A stretch of DNA of 64,000 nt. It comes from Eulemur rufifrons. Taxonomy: Eukaryota > Chordata > Mammalia > Primates > Lemuridae. The stretch is from contig NC_090995.1 of the NCBI RefSeq assembly GCF_041146395.1, positions 15,751,501-15,815,500 of the forward strand, given 5' to 3'. The notes below the pieces were generated by a model. That model saw only the letters and a program-made list of their open reading frames with translations, was not told the DNA's origin and searched no databases. Of this stretch, positions 13,470-26,276 are shown in pieces. The stretch's first letter is position 1. The number at the start of each line of letters is the position of its first letter. The translations under genes were made by a program, and so were the position numbers.

Positions 13470-13690
13470 TACAAAGGTCACAGAGGCAAAGCACATGGGG
13501 CTGGTGTCAGGCACACCCAGGTCTGAGTCACGGCTCTGCTAGTCCCAGGGAAACCCTGAAGCAAAGTTCCTTCCTTCCCCAGGCCTGTCCTCCTGTCAGT
13601 GAAAACGGTCACGGTAACCGTAGCCACACTTGGGAGAAGCCTGAATATCACCTGGAAAGCACCTAGCAGAATGCCTAGCGCAGCGGCGTG
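13470..13690 (+). repeat. MIR SINE
   Basis: Forward MIR: 'ggctggtgtcaggcacaccc', 'ctgagtcacggctctgctag', 'gaagcaaagttccttccttc' and 'aaagcacctagcagaatgcc' appear in order. Confidence 0.6.
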
Positions 13691-13719
13691 CCGTGGGCTG
13701 CAGTTGCGATTTTTATCAT

Positions 13720-13870
13720 AATGGTATTGCGTGGGCTACGTCACAACCCTGTGAAGTAGGTACCACTGTCATTTCCACTTGGACAGTGAGGACACTGAGA
13801 CTTAAAGAAGCCGTCACTTGCCTAACCTCCAACATCTAATAAAGAACATCCTCTAACTCCAGATCCTGGA
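13720..13870 (-). repeat. MIR SINE fragment
   Basis: Reverse MIR: 'aaccctgtgaagtaggtacc', 'atttccacttggacagtgag' and 'cttgcctaacctccaacatc'. It lies head to head with the MIR just to its left. Confidence 0.55.
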
Positions 13871-14464
13871 GTTTACATTAAACCAAGAAAAATAACAGGT
13901 TATAATAAACTGCCATTTACCATCTTTTGCCCCTCCCCTTCCATTGGTACTAGCTGTTCACACCTGTGTTTGCTTCCAGCAGCTACGTGACATGAGCATG
14001 TATGTAATTATTCATGGCTTGCACAGCTACAGGCTACAACCAACACAGACTAGTAAACAACACGGGGACCTCCTCGGTACGTGCAGGCACTGAGGAGCTG
14101 CACTCTCCCTGTAACAACTGGTGCCAATTTCAGACAAAAACAAACTTTTCAAATAAACGTAAATGTTACCTAAAGATATTATTCAACATGTTACTCAAAA
14201 AGCTTTAGGAAGATTTCAAGAAACAGTACCTGCTCACAATTCAAGTTTTTAATTTAAAACTATGAACCAAATTAATAGTAACTGTTATTTATTGCTTGAG
14301 CTTAAGCCTGTAATTTCCCATGAATTGGCGAGTAAGGCACAGACATTAACATTTAAGTAATAAATGATATCTCCAAAAAGAATTAATGAATAATCTAGGT
14401 TACAGAATATTTTCAGTGTAGTTTTATTTCTTTCAAGGCCGTGTATTAATGCCAAGGAGGTTAT
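13871..14464. other. unique AT-rich DNA, no gene seen
   Basis: A 64-residue frame at 14014-14208 has no supporting features. Nothing else recognised. Confidence 0.4.
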
Positions 14465-14700
14465 GAATAATTTACCGAGTGCTTATTCTGCACCAAACAC
14501 TATATATCAATGCACTTGATTCCCCACAATGACCCCCATGACTTAAGTACTATTATTGCCCCCATTTTACAGATGAGGAAACCAAGGCATAAGAATTCGC
14601 CTTGCCCAACGTCTAACAGCTACTTAATATAAGAACCAGGATCCGAACTTAGATCCTCTGGCTCCAGAGCACACGGTCCTACTAACTGGTACATTGTACT
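14465..14700 (-). repeat. MIR SINE, well preserved
   Basis: Strong reverse MIR signature: 'ccgagtgcttattctgcacc', 'ttgcccccattttacagatg' followed by 'aggaaaccaaggcataaga', then 'ctggctccagagcacacggt'. Confidence 0.7.
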
Positions 14701-16689
14701 GAATTAAGTAGTCGATCACCAGTATATAAACAGGTTCTCTAGAGTCGTGGAAAATGATGCTTCAGTGGGTTAGGCACCAGCGATGCCATAGTTAATTACA
14801 CATTTTTTTCTTAATGCAAAGTCAGCTCCCAGCTCAGTCATATTTTCACCAAAAAAGGAGAGTTTCTATGACATAGCATATATTAGAACACTCCTCATGG
14901 CTAACATTCTATTATAGATAAAAGTCAGCAAAATTCTAGTTTTATAACTTTTTAAGCTAAAGATTCAAAGACACATTTAATACAACATAGAGGAAAAAAG
15001 ATGTTGCCTATGGTTTTAATTCAGTTTGCCTCAGGAAAAAGCCATGCTGTTCAAACAACCAAAAACATGTGAATGAGGGCATTGCCAACACTTCCATTTT
15101 TAGAAATTTATCCAAAATCCACTGGCCTCACCTTTCATCTTTTCCCTAGTGCGAGAGATGCTGCGTGACCCAGAGTGCTTCAGAAATACACAGATAACAC
15201 AGGTGGACGACCACACCACATGCTTTCCTAATTTCAGTTCTATGGTGCAAAAAAACTACTTGGTTATCCATAAACAATTTCACCTACTCTTTTCACACTG
15301 ATGTTACATTTCTAAGTGCGTTAATTTCCAGGTGGCCTGTTGTGATACCCAGGACTGGTCAAGACTTGGCCAAAGCGGGAAGGGAGGGGTGAGCGTCATA
15401 AACAGGTGAGCTGTGATGAGAGCTCATTCTCACTAGGTGCGACTTAATACAGAGCCTGTTAGAACACACTTCTGAAATGGCTGCTGAGTAACAACCTCAA
15501 CAGAAATAACTGAAAATAGATGCAAACTGAATTTCTCTAAATAGAACACTTTTAAGCTGGTCCTGGGGGTGTCCGAGGATTTTTTAATTCTGTCTTTCTA
15601 ACTGCGTTTTCCACAATGCACTGGCTTTGTGTCTTCAGATGCTCATTTCTTTTTCTGCTGGAAAAGTTAATAGGCACCTCCACTCACAGCAGATGGTTCA
15701 TTATAAAAAAATAAAAATAAAAAGTGGCAGAGCATCTGGTCAGATATATCAGATCAGGATAGTTCAGATTTTAAATACCTATAATTCTTATTCGGATAAA
15801 AATAATTTTAATCCTAGTAACTTAATCTTCTGCCCTTCTGAAATCTTAAGCACACGAATAGATATTACAAATAATCAGTTGTCATAGTAGTATGAATATT
15901 GTTTTTCTTTTTCAAAATAAGCAACATGCCTTAGTCACAGCAGCTGTAAAAATAGATTCACTTCCAATTATACTTAGCACTTATCTATCTTAACTCCCAG
16001 AAACCCTGGTTAACTCCTTTCCATTACTGTAATGTTTATTTTTTCATGGCTCCTGCACAGGCATTTGAGTTTTAAGCTGGTACTGGTGGTATTTTTCCAT
16101 TTTGAAATGACTTTATCGTATCTTGAATGTTCCTCGATGTATCTCTAATTATTCTGGTTAGAGAGAACCTCCTTCCTATTGGTTGCTCCCAAATGAAGGC
16201 AGGAAAGTGACTACAGGTTTGGGTTCAGAATTTTCCTGGGGTGAACCATGTTGTCAAACAGTGACTGTCAGTGAAAATTACACAGACCTGTACTGTGATC
16301 TTTCGTGGACACCGCGCTACACAAAAAGGAAAGGTTAACGCCTGCTGAGTTTTTTTCTCTTTCTCAAACCATCGCTCATAATGAACTACCCTTCTGAGAT
16401 TTGCAGCCTCTACCCGCAGACCACCTGGGTTCTATATAAAGAAAGAGCCTTTGTCAGCTTTGTGTGGATCTGCAGGACTCACTCTGAAGCCTCAGATACC
16501 TTTTGACCCGTGCTCTATGGGTGTATCTGGGGATAGCAAGAGTGCCAAGCTTTACTCCAAGGAGTGACACTCCCTATGGATCGTCTGTCCTATGATGTCC
16601 TTGAAACCCCACGAGGTCCCCCCAGGGCCACTGAAAAGCTCAGGGAACAGCACCACTGTCCTATGAAAAACGTCTACACCATGCCAGTC
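14701..16689. other. about 2 kb of unique DNA, no gene seen
   Basis: AT-rich. The 86-residue frame at 15627-15887 has no domain. Nothing else recognised. Confidence 0.4.
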
Positions 16690-16840
16690 CTCCCAGTCGT
16701 CCAGCCTAAGCACAGGGAGCTGAGGCTCACCCAGGTTAAATAACAGGTGTAAAATTACTTCATAAGAAAGCAGTAGGGTGGGATTTGAACTCAGGTCCAC
16801 CCGAGAGTCCCTTTTTCCGCCACTCTATACTGCTCACCAC
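16690..16840 (-). repeat. MIR SINE fragment
   Basis: Reverse MIR: 'gagctgaggctcacccaggt', 'taggtgggatttgaactcag'-like segment and 'ccgccactctatactgctc'. Confidence 0.6.
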
Positions 16841-18774
16841 AGAAATATTAAGGGACTATGAAGAGCTCATAAGCTCCAAAAATATCAGCCAGAGAAGTTC
16901 TTACCTTCAAGCCACCCACACTTCAGGATCCCAAAATTAAAGCAGTTTTGATGTTTAAAAATGTATCTGTTTGAAAGCAGTGTCATTTTGACAATCAGCA
17001 ACAACCAAGGCCCACTGAAAGAGCTCAAGGGTAAAACACGTTTGGGGCCCTTCCTCCCACCCAGAGCAACCAAGGCCCTCAGAGCACAGCCAATTCCACG
17101 TCTGTAGATTCTAAGGTGACACAGGGGAGTTTTAAGCAAAGGAGTAGCGTGGGAGTCACCTATTAACTGGACCTCTCTCGACAGGCCACAAGACAGGAGG
17201 GGGAGGACAGGTTAGAGGTCACTGTAGAAACTGAGGACCAGCAACGGTGCCATCAGCCAAGTGAGTGGCAACAGAAATAGTGGGAAGGAGAGATTCAGAG
17301 ATTCACAAAACGCTAAATAACCAAGATTTTCTAACAGATGAGGTGGGGGAGGGACAGGTAGTAGGAATGAGGAAAATAAGTCTAAACTAATTTAAATGCA
17401 TGCCACTGCCTCCAAGAGCAAGGAAAATAAGCCCACCTAAATGCAAATTGAAACCCCAGACGGCCAAAAGCCCTCCCCACAAAAATAATCCTTAACTGCT
17501 AAAAATTTCTTCTAAAACCCAAATTCAATTATTTTTAACAATGTAGTTATTTCAAGTTTTACTGTGAATCGGGCTCCTGCTGAATATTAATGTCCATGAT
17601 TTATAAACCACAAATTTATCCTTTATGCTGCACATAATTATAATCTTGCCATTTTTTAAATTATGCTCCTCTCGGAAGTTTTACATTTGAAAATTACGCT
17701 CAGTTAATGCACACACAGATGAGAGAGACCATTCTATGCAGTGACAGACTTTATATCAACTGGGGGTTAATGCTTTTCTTCAGTTGTCGACTTCCAGGGA
17801 AAAAAAAATCCTGTGGCATTTGTTCTCTTAATGACAATGGGAAAATCATTTTTCACCACACACAGCTGCACTTTAGAAATACTGAGGATTTATAGCTTCA
17901 ATGATCCTGAGCTCAGACGAGTTAATGGTTTGGGGGCCACGGGAACAGCATTAGCCAAAGTCAAAGATGAAGTTAAAAAGGGACAGAGGACATTTTAGCC
18001 CACAAAGCCCAATTTTGCACTTACCCAGACCTGGCTAGCGACCACGGAAGTTTGTAAGTCAGGTTCCAAAGGGAAAAGTTGTCAACAGAAAATATAGCTT
18101 CAATTTTGGTGTAACTTCAGACAATGCTTTTTACCTTCCTAGTAGTCTTGAATAGTCAATTGGCTCTAGATTCAATGGTGTTCAAAACTTTCTGCATAGC
18201 ATATAGTTCAGTATTAGAAACTGTTAAACATTTAAATATTCTCTACACCAACTGAAATAGCTTCCTTTCAATTTGGAACTTGACAGCTCATGCCTATCGC
18301 ACAGTCAAAGATGCACTACTTGAATGTCTCGCTAGAGTATTAGATCGTTCTTTTACACGTAAGCTCTGTCCGTATGTACACTCACAATGACTCGAGCAGT
18401 AAGGAACCCCAGCATTAGGGTCAGTTGATTCTGACTCCCAGGTTTGTGATGCCACCATCTTCCCTGGAATTTGTTACATATACATATTGTCAACATGACA
18501 ATTTTGACAGTTTGAAAAAGCAAAGTTTGAAGAGCTCTATCCAATTTCTATTTCCTCCGATTTTATTTCTATTTGTTTATGATGAGTCTGGACAACTGGC
18601 TAGTTTTACATTATGTGTTCTTCAGGGGACAGGGGAAAAGTGTTCCAAATATTCAAAACTGCTGCTATCTGACTTTTAATACCACTATTGATTCTTTAGG
18701 CTGCAAGTTGATGGTTTTGACTTACCAGGATATCTTCAGCTGTAAATAAAGACCAAATAAAAGTGATTGAAACT
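16841..18774. other. about 1.9 kb of unique DNA, no gene seen
   Basis: AT-rich. Short frames (17707-17998, 18425-18679) have no recognisable content. Confidence 0.4.
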
Positions 18775-18965
18775 TTTCTAAAAATAGAGAAGAAAAAGAC
18801 CAATAGTGATAAGAAGTGTGAAGAGACAGTGCACAAAAGAAATGCCAATGGCCCTTAAATATATGAACACAGAAATGAAATTAAAACTATGCTGAGATAC
18901 CACTTCTTACCTATCAAATCTAAAATTCTGACAATGTACTTAATCACACAGAGAAAAATCATCTC
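18775..18965 (+). repeat. L1 ORF2 fragment, old
   Basis: Matches the 3' part of L1 ORF2: 'acaaaagaaatgccaatggc', 'aaatgaaattaaaactatgc' and 'tgagataccacttcttacct', a diverged form of the segment found again at 20840. No open frame remains. Confidence 0.6.
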
Positions 18966-19646
18966 AAGTGACCTTGAAACACAGAAATTTGACTATCTAT
19001 TCTTAGGTGGAGGGAATATATTCTAAAAAAAAAAAACAAAAAACCGCCAAAAAAATTTTTTAACTATTTTCAGTAATCATATTGCTAAATTCAATATTGG
19101 TTTTGTTCATCTTTAATTATCACAGATATGTAATAGCACAGTGTGTATACGTAATGATATTAGAGCCATCAGGAAATAACCTTTTCAGAATAAAAGGCAT
19201 TAAAAACAAAATTACCCTAAATTTGAAATGCAAATATGAGCACAAACCCATGTTTTATTTTCTCTTTAAAAAGAAATATGTATTTCTTATATCTGTCCAC
19301 TCAAAAAGCCAAGAAACAATAACCAATCCAGTAACAATAATCAATGCTAGGTACTTAGATTTTGGTCTCCGAATACCATTCCCTACTAAAAGGAATTGGA
19401 GCTCAATTGAAAAACTGGCTGAACCTAGGACTAGAGCAGGAAATGTATGATGAAGATGGATAGTATTTTATTCCAGAAATCAAGGACTCTATCAGAGCCT
19501 ACTGGGGTCATGTCTATAGGCCCCAACAGCAAACATAAAGAGGTTTCCTGTAGCCATCCAAAAATGCGACAAACCGAGCAGCAAAAGGAATATTAATAGC
19601 AATGAATTGATACATCTCAAATATGTTAAAATCCATGAATCCGTAA
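18966..19646. other. unique AT-rich DNA, no gene seen
   Basis: Contains a 122-residue frame (19082-19450) without a recognisable domain. It may be flanking L1 material too diverged to call. Confidence 0.35.
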
Positions 19647-19760
19647 TACAGTAGTTCCCCTACCCATGGGGGAATACGCCGTTCCAAGATCCCCAGGGGA
19701 TGCTTAAAACTGTGAATTGTGCCTTAGGCTACCCAGTTATTTGATGAGGGAAAGCTTTAT
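19647..19760 (+). repeat. Tigger/MER2-like transposon end
   Basis: Starts TACAGTAGTTCCCCTACCC and continues with 'ggggaatacgccgttccaag' and 'atccccaggggatgc', like the terminal part of Tc1/mariner (Tigger-type) elements. I could not find the matching right end, so only this end is called. Confidence 0.5.
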
Positions 19761-20504
19761 CTTCTAGATGGATTCTAGCTCATAAGTGAGGAAGCAGTGA
19801 TAGAACTGGAATATCACCGTTTTCCCAGCCTGCAATGAAATTAGGGAATCCAGGTGATGCTCATTGATGGCTCTGGCACCATTAGGTGAGAAGCTGATGG
19901 GTAACTTTACAGTGAACATCTCAGACTGACAACACCTGGCCCTGCTTATCACTCTTAACATTACAAAAAAAGTTACAAAAAAACTTTGCAGTCCCTGATC
20001 AAAGCAGTTTTGTGATCTATGTTGAATTCTTGCCAAAAAAATAGAACTTGAATCTTATGAAGGGTCTAATTACCAGTTTACAGAAAATAACGAGGACAAA
20101 AAACCATGTTAAGTGATACCATGGGAATGCAATCAGAAAAACCTGGAATATGGGAAATCCTACAGGACAAATGAGCATGTATCTTCAACAAATAAAACGC
20201 AAGGGAAAAAAGGATGGGAGAACTTAAAGATTAAACGAGATGTATAATTATATCTGAATCATGATTTAAACAATCTAAATGTAAGCATAATCCATGAGAA
20301 AAATCAGGAAAATTCGAACACCAACAGGATAGTTGATGGCATTAAGAAATACTGTCCAAGTTTTAAGCACGGTAATAGTACTGTGGTTATGTTTCTCTTA
20401 AGCCCTTGTCATTTAGTGAAACATACTAACAACATACTAAAATGGACTAAAATGATCCATTGAGAGAGTGAACAGCAGATTGGAAAGTAAATAAGACAAG
20501 CTTG
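19761..20504. other. unique DNA, no gene seen
   Basis: AT-rich, perhaps containing the rest of the transposon in decayed form. No exon recognised. Confidence 0.35.
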
Positions 20505-20835
20505 GCCATGAGGTTTTTTTAAATTTCAATAGATTTAGGGGTACGAGTGGTTTGTCTGGGCTTTTAGTGTTCCTGTCACCCAAATAGTGCACGTTGCACC
20601 CAATTAGGTAGCTTTTCTCCCTTCTCTTTCCTCCCACTCTCCCCCGTTCTGAATTCTCTACATGCCCCTATGTCCCGGCAGCTCAGCTCCCACTTATAAA
20701 TGAGAACATGTGGCATTTGCTTTTCCATTCCTGAGTTACTTCACTTAAGAAAATGGCCTCCAGTTCCATCCATGTTGCTGCAAAAGACATTATTTCATTC
20801 TTTCTTATGGCCGAGTAGTATTCCATAGTGAATTA
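20505..20835 (-). repeat. L1 3' end, minus strand
   Basis: Reads as reverse complement of an L1 ORF2 end and 3' UTR: 'cccacttataaatgagaaca', 'cctccagttccatccatgtt', 'gctgcaaaagacattatttc' and 'ggccgagtagtattccatag'. It directly abuts an L1 piece in the opposite orientation. Confidence 0.75.
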
Positions 20836-21690
20836 ACACAATACCCTAAGAAGATACACAAACGGCCCATTAAGCACATGAAACAATGCTCAGTATCATC
20901 AGCCATCAGGGAAATGCAAATCAAAACCACAATGAAATTCAACTCTACATCCCCTAGGATGGATGGCTACAATCCAAAACTCAGAAAATGACAAGTGTTC
21001 GCAAGCCTGTGGGAAAACTAGAGTCTTCACACGTGTCAGATGGCGCTGTAAGAGGATGGCGCCACTTTGGAAAACACTTGGGCAGTTCCTCAAGTGATTA
21101 AACACACACAGAGTTACCACACGACCAGCAATTCCACGCCTAGGTACATACCCAGGAGATTTAAAAACGTATGTTCACACACAAACTTGTACACAAATGT
21201 TTATAGCGGCACTATTTAAAATAGTGCAGGAAAAAAGTGGGAACAGCCCAAATGTGTATCATTTGATGACTGTATTAATAAAATGTGGGCTATCCATACA
21301 ATGGAATATTATTCACGATAAAAAGGAATGAAGTACTGATACACACTGCAACAATGGATGAACCTTGAAAACATCATGCTAAGGGAAAGAAGCCAGCCAT
21401 CACCGACCAGAGTGAATTACTGCAGTAATACGAAATATCCAGAACAGGCAAATCTATAGGGACAAAGCAGAGCCCAGGGCTTGGGGGTGGGGAATGGAGG
21501 AGAGGAACAGGAGGAGAGTGGACGGCCATAGGGTGCGGGCCTTCTTTCTTGGGTGAAGAAAATGTTCTAAAGTGGATTATGGGGATGGCTACACATTCTG
21601 CGATTACACTAAAAACCAAAGAGTCGTAAACTTTATATGGATAAAGTGTACGGTACTTGAATTCTATCTCAGTAAAGCTGTGACTGATGA
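20836..21690 (+). repeat. L1M ORF2 end and 3' UTR, plus strand
   Basis: Follows the L1 ORF2 C-terminal coding order: 'gggaaatgcaaatcaaaacc', 'gtttatagcggcactattta', 'acaatggaatattattcac', then 'aacatcatgctaaggg', and a 3' UTR with 'gtacttgaattctatctcag'. Stops and indels show it is dead. With the minus-strand piece at 20505 it forms a tail-to-middle pair of different L1 copies. Confidence 0.75.
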
Positions 21691-23829
21691 TTATCATGAT
21701 GATGATGATACAGTAATGACCAAAAATAAGTGGCTTAAACAACGAGGAAATATTTCTTTCTTAACTAAGGTGTTCAGAGATAGGGTGTTTCTAGGCTTGC
21801 TTAGTTCCATGAGGCACAGAAACATGAAAGACCCTAAATCTGTTCTGATGTGCTAAGGGGAACACTTTGCCCTTAAGCGAGATCCCCTGAGAATCAAAGT
21901 ATTTCTGCAGCTGTCCCACAATATCGCCTACAACCTCATCCAGAGAAACCAGAGACGGACTCTTTCCTGGATCGGTTTTTGAGAACAAGGAAGCATTTCC
22001 CAGAAGTCCTGAAGCAGACTTCCCCTCAGCTTTCATTGTCCAGAACCGCATCACACGCCCTGCCTCAACCAACCACAGGCCAAGGAAAGGGAACCCTGGA
22101 AACTGATCCTAGAGCAGCGGTCTTCAAATTCAGGGCACTAGATACTGTACCCTTGGGGCTACAGGAAGCCCCCTCAAGGATATAGTGAGAATAGGTAACC
22201 TAAAGCACCACATTTATTCTTTCCTATGAATAAGCTAACACTTTTGCTATCTTCCTTCCGATACTCTAATAGAAAAGTGTACCTCTTGCTCATGCAGTGT
22301 ATCGTTCCGGTATGTTGAAATCTCGGAGTCACCAAACATAAGAGCATTTTGAAATATCAGTGTAGGTATTGAGAAAGTCAATTCCTCCAATAACTGGCAA
22401 CCAATCCTTCTGCAAATTAGGTGGTTATCAATCCTTGCTTTTACCCAAACTGAAGAGAGATCTAATCAAGTTTTCAGCTGGTCATTAAAAATAATTTTTA
22501 ATGATCAGTCACAATTGACTTTCAGCCTATAACTCAGGAGTTCCAAGAGACTATAACAAATTCCTTCCCTTCCCATATACTTCTTATGTGAACAAATTTC
22601 ACGGAGTTTATATCCAGACAAGTGAAAAATTGGAGTAGAATTGATGCTGAATCCTGTCTCCTCCAGCAATAAATATATGCACCCTGCATGAACTAACAGA
22701 AGGGAAAAATGCCCCATCCATCTCATTAAGAGATGCCTTTCCAATCAACCTGTACTTTCTAACATTTAACAAGTATTTATCAAAAATTTTAATGTATTTA
22801 TATTGTTTTGCTCAACTGTGATAACTCAATCCAAAAGAAATTACTTAACACCTAGAGCCTTATGTTCACAGGAAACATTACAAATGCTTTAAATTTAAAT
22901 TTATATACATATTTTGTTGCAGAGAAGGATAATACAGTCACCCATAAAACATTTCCAAGCATAAAAATAAATTACATTAGGATAAATGCTGTGAGAAACT
23001 ACATCAGAAATGAAAGTTTAAGGAGAAAAAGAACCATAAAAACGTATATTTTCTATAGTTAAACATGAGTTTGTCTATTTTTTTATGGATGCAAGTGGGA
23101 ATTGGATACATCTGATAAGGATGTAATAGTTCTATCCTAAAATATCAATGTTTTCCATATGCAAAAAATTACAAGCATTGCAACTCATGCATCTTTGGAT
23201 AAAAAAATTTAGATATAATATTTTAAATGCATAAAGAAGTACATGGTATTCAAAACTACTTGGATATGAGTAAAAATGAGGGAAAAAAGTTAAAAGAAGA
23301 AGAACACTGACTTAAACCAAAGAAAATTCATCACTGAACCTGAGGAGAGGCCCACCTTTTCCAAAGGATAAGGACATGAGAAAGGAGAATGCCTGGAAAA
23401 AATCAGGGTTCTTTGAGGAGGGAGGGAAAGGGAAAGAGGAACGAAGGTTTCCTGGGTAACCAGAGTGTCCATCCAGCCCTCCCCAGCTACGATGCCCTGA
23501 AGCAGCTGCCAAGGCCTGGACTTCCTTGCGGTCTGCCTCCTGACTCGGGCTCCCGGGGTCTCCCTGGCTGAGAACAGGTAGGTGAGGGCACCACACTGGG
23601 GCTATGAACGCTGGTGATTAGGTTCTTGCCAATTTATTGCCCAGGTTTCTCAGAGTCTGAATTCCAATTAATACGTTTCTTTCAGTTTTATCTACCCACC
23701 CTCCAGCCCTCTCCTTTCCAGGTACGAAATGGCCCTGAGGGGCTGGGTGAGGGGGCTTCACACACAGCCCCAAACTACCCAGAATCATCGCCTTATCTGG
23801 GCATCACGGTTTGGCTACAAAGTCTATAC
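21691..23829. other. about 2.1 kb of unique DNA, no gene seen
   Basis: Begins with a small GAT-rich run near 21684-21713. No supported exon. Frames at 21791-22072 and 23312-23596 lack any domain. Confidence 0.4.
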
Positions 23830-24037
23830 CAGCACGATCCAGCATGGTGGCTACTCGCCACATGTGGCTACTCAAATTCAATTAAAAATATTAAATATTA
23901 ATCAACACAATTTATAATCCAGGTGCTCTTTCACACTAGCCACATTTCAAATGCTCAACAGTCACATGTGGTGAGTGGCAAACAGCACAGATACAGAACA
24001 TTTTCCTTGTTCCAGAAGGTTCTATTGGCAGGAGCTG
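23830..24037 (+). repeat. MER5A-like hAT transposon
   Basis: Non-autonomous hAT-Charlie element of about 200 bp. Landmarks in order: 'gccacatgtggctactcaaa', 'tttcacactagccacatttc', 'aaatgctcaacagtcacatg', and 'acagatacagaacattttcc' then 'agaaggttctattgg'. Confidence 0.8.
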
Positions 24038-25440
24038 GTGGAGACTTTCCCCAGGTCAACATTCTCGCTTGTGGGGATTTTCTGCTCAGGGAGCCTGCTG
24101 TCCCCCTTTACAGCCTGGCTGTCCCACCTGTCCCCCACGCCACCCTCAGACCACGACCTCAGATGCCTGGATTCCAATTGTCTCAGAGTTGAAGCTCTTT
24201 ACCAAGGGGACCCCAGGCCCCAAACAAGCCAAGGTATGCAAACGCCAGTGCAACATTCACGGGAGCTTTCAGTGACAGAGAGGTTTGTGTTTGTCCAGCA
24301 CAGGAGAGGACAGACCTTAGGGCAGCATGTCCCACTTTTACGCGCCTGCACATCCCAGTCTCAGGCCTGATCCAGTAAGATATCCTGGGACAGATTTCAA
24401 AGCTAATGTAACCATGAAGAATTTAAAAAGAAGAAAAAAGCACAGTCTTGCCACACGAATGGAAGATTAGAAGTGAAGCTAAATATTCCATAACCATAAA
24501 GGAATTTCAGGTGGTAAAGCGTGAGCCCCAAATTAACGCATCCTAATAGGCACTTACAGAATGCTTACGTGTCTCTGCTTGTACAACAGATGTAGAGTAC
24601 GTTTTTATGGCAAAAGCAGAACGGAGCATAGAAAATATTATTTCACACAGTGCTTCCCAAAGCAGAAACATACCAGCTGTTTACACGCACAGATTCTGGA
24701 CAATGAAATATATCTTATTAAGACAAAACTTATTCCATTTAGAAAAGACTTGATATTTTATGGACTTTCTGCCTAAAACTGAAGAAACGATTTTAAGTCT
24801 GTATAATTACAAAGAAACAAGCCTCAAAGTGTTTGGCCCAAAGTGCTTTCCTGTACACCCAACTCTTTCTCCTGAACACCTGAGCAGACCAGCCTCCTCT
24901 CTAACCAACACTGCTGAATTCTGCAGTTACGATTCCTCCTCCAGCCCAAGGTGGCAGGCCGCTTCCTGCAGCCTCAGGGGGATAAATCCATCAGGCCCTT
25001 TGAGGCACAGACATTGTGGTGTCTATTTTGGCTCTTCACGGGCCTTTTGCTGTTCGTTCCTGGTCCTTGGCTGTGTTCCAAACAGGCGAGCTTGCCAGAG
25101 AGCCGAGTTACCAAAAGGTGAGATGTCATTCCATTCGTGTGACATACGCTGTGCATAACATCACACCTATTAAAGCCTGGGGCCACTCAGACATGCAGAA
25201 GACAGCAGTTTTCAAGACAGAACTAATGAGTGAACACTTTTCATTTTTCCACACACAAAAAATCATCGTATATGGTAAGGAGATGATTATAAATATTGAA
25301 AATGAAGCCTCTTAGTTCCAGCTTCTCATTTGTTTCATGTTTATTATACCATCGCTTCAGGGTAAAAATTGAGATGTGAGTAGAGAGGGATGTGGAGGAA
25401 AACAATCTGAGGCATATATATATACAACTAGGAGGAGGGG
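24038..25440. other. about 1.4 kb of unique DNA, no gene seen
   Basis: No repeat family or exon recognised. The 24760-25158 frame has no recognisable domain. Confidence 0.4.
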
Positions 25441-25463
25441 GAGGAAGAAAAGAAGAAGAAGAA

Positions 25464-26250
<787 letters not shown>

Positions 26251-26276
<26 letters not shown>
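26251..26276. repeat. (GAA)n microsatellite in retrocopy tail
   Basis: The 3' target repeat has grown to about 7 GAA triplets next to the A tail, a common way for microsatellites to be born. Confidence 0.9.
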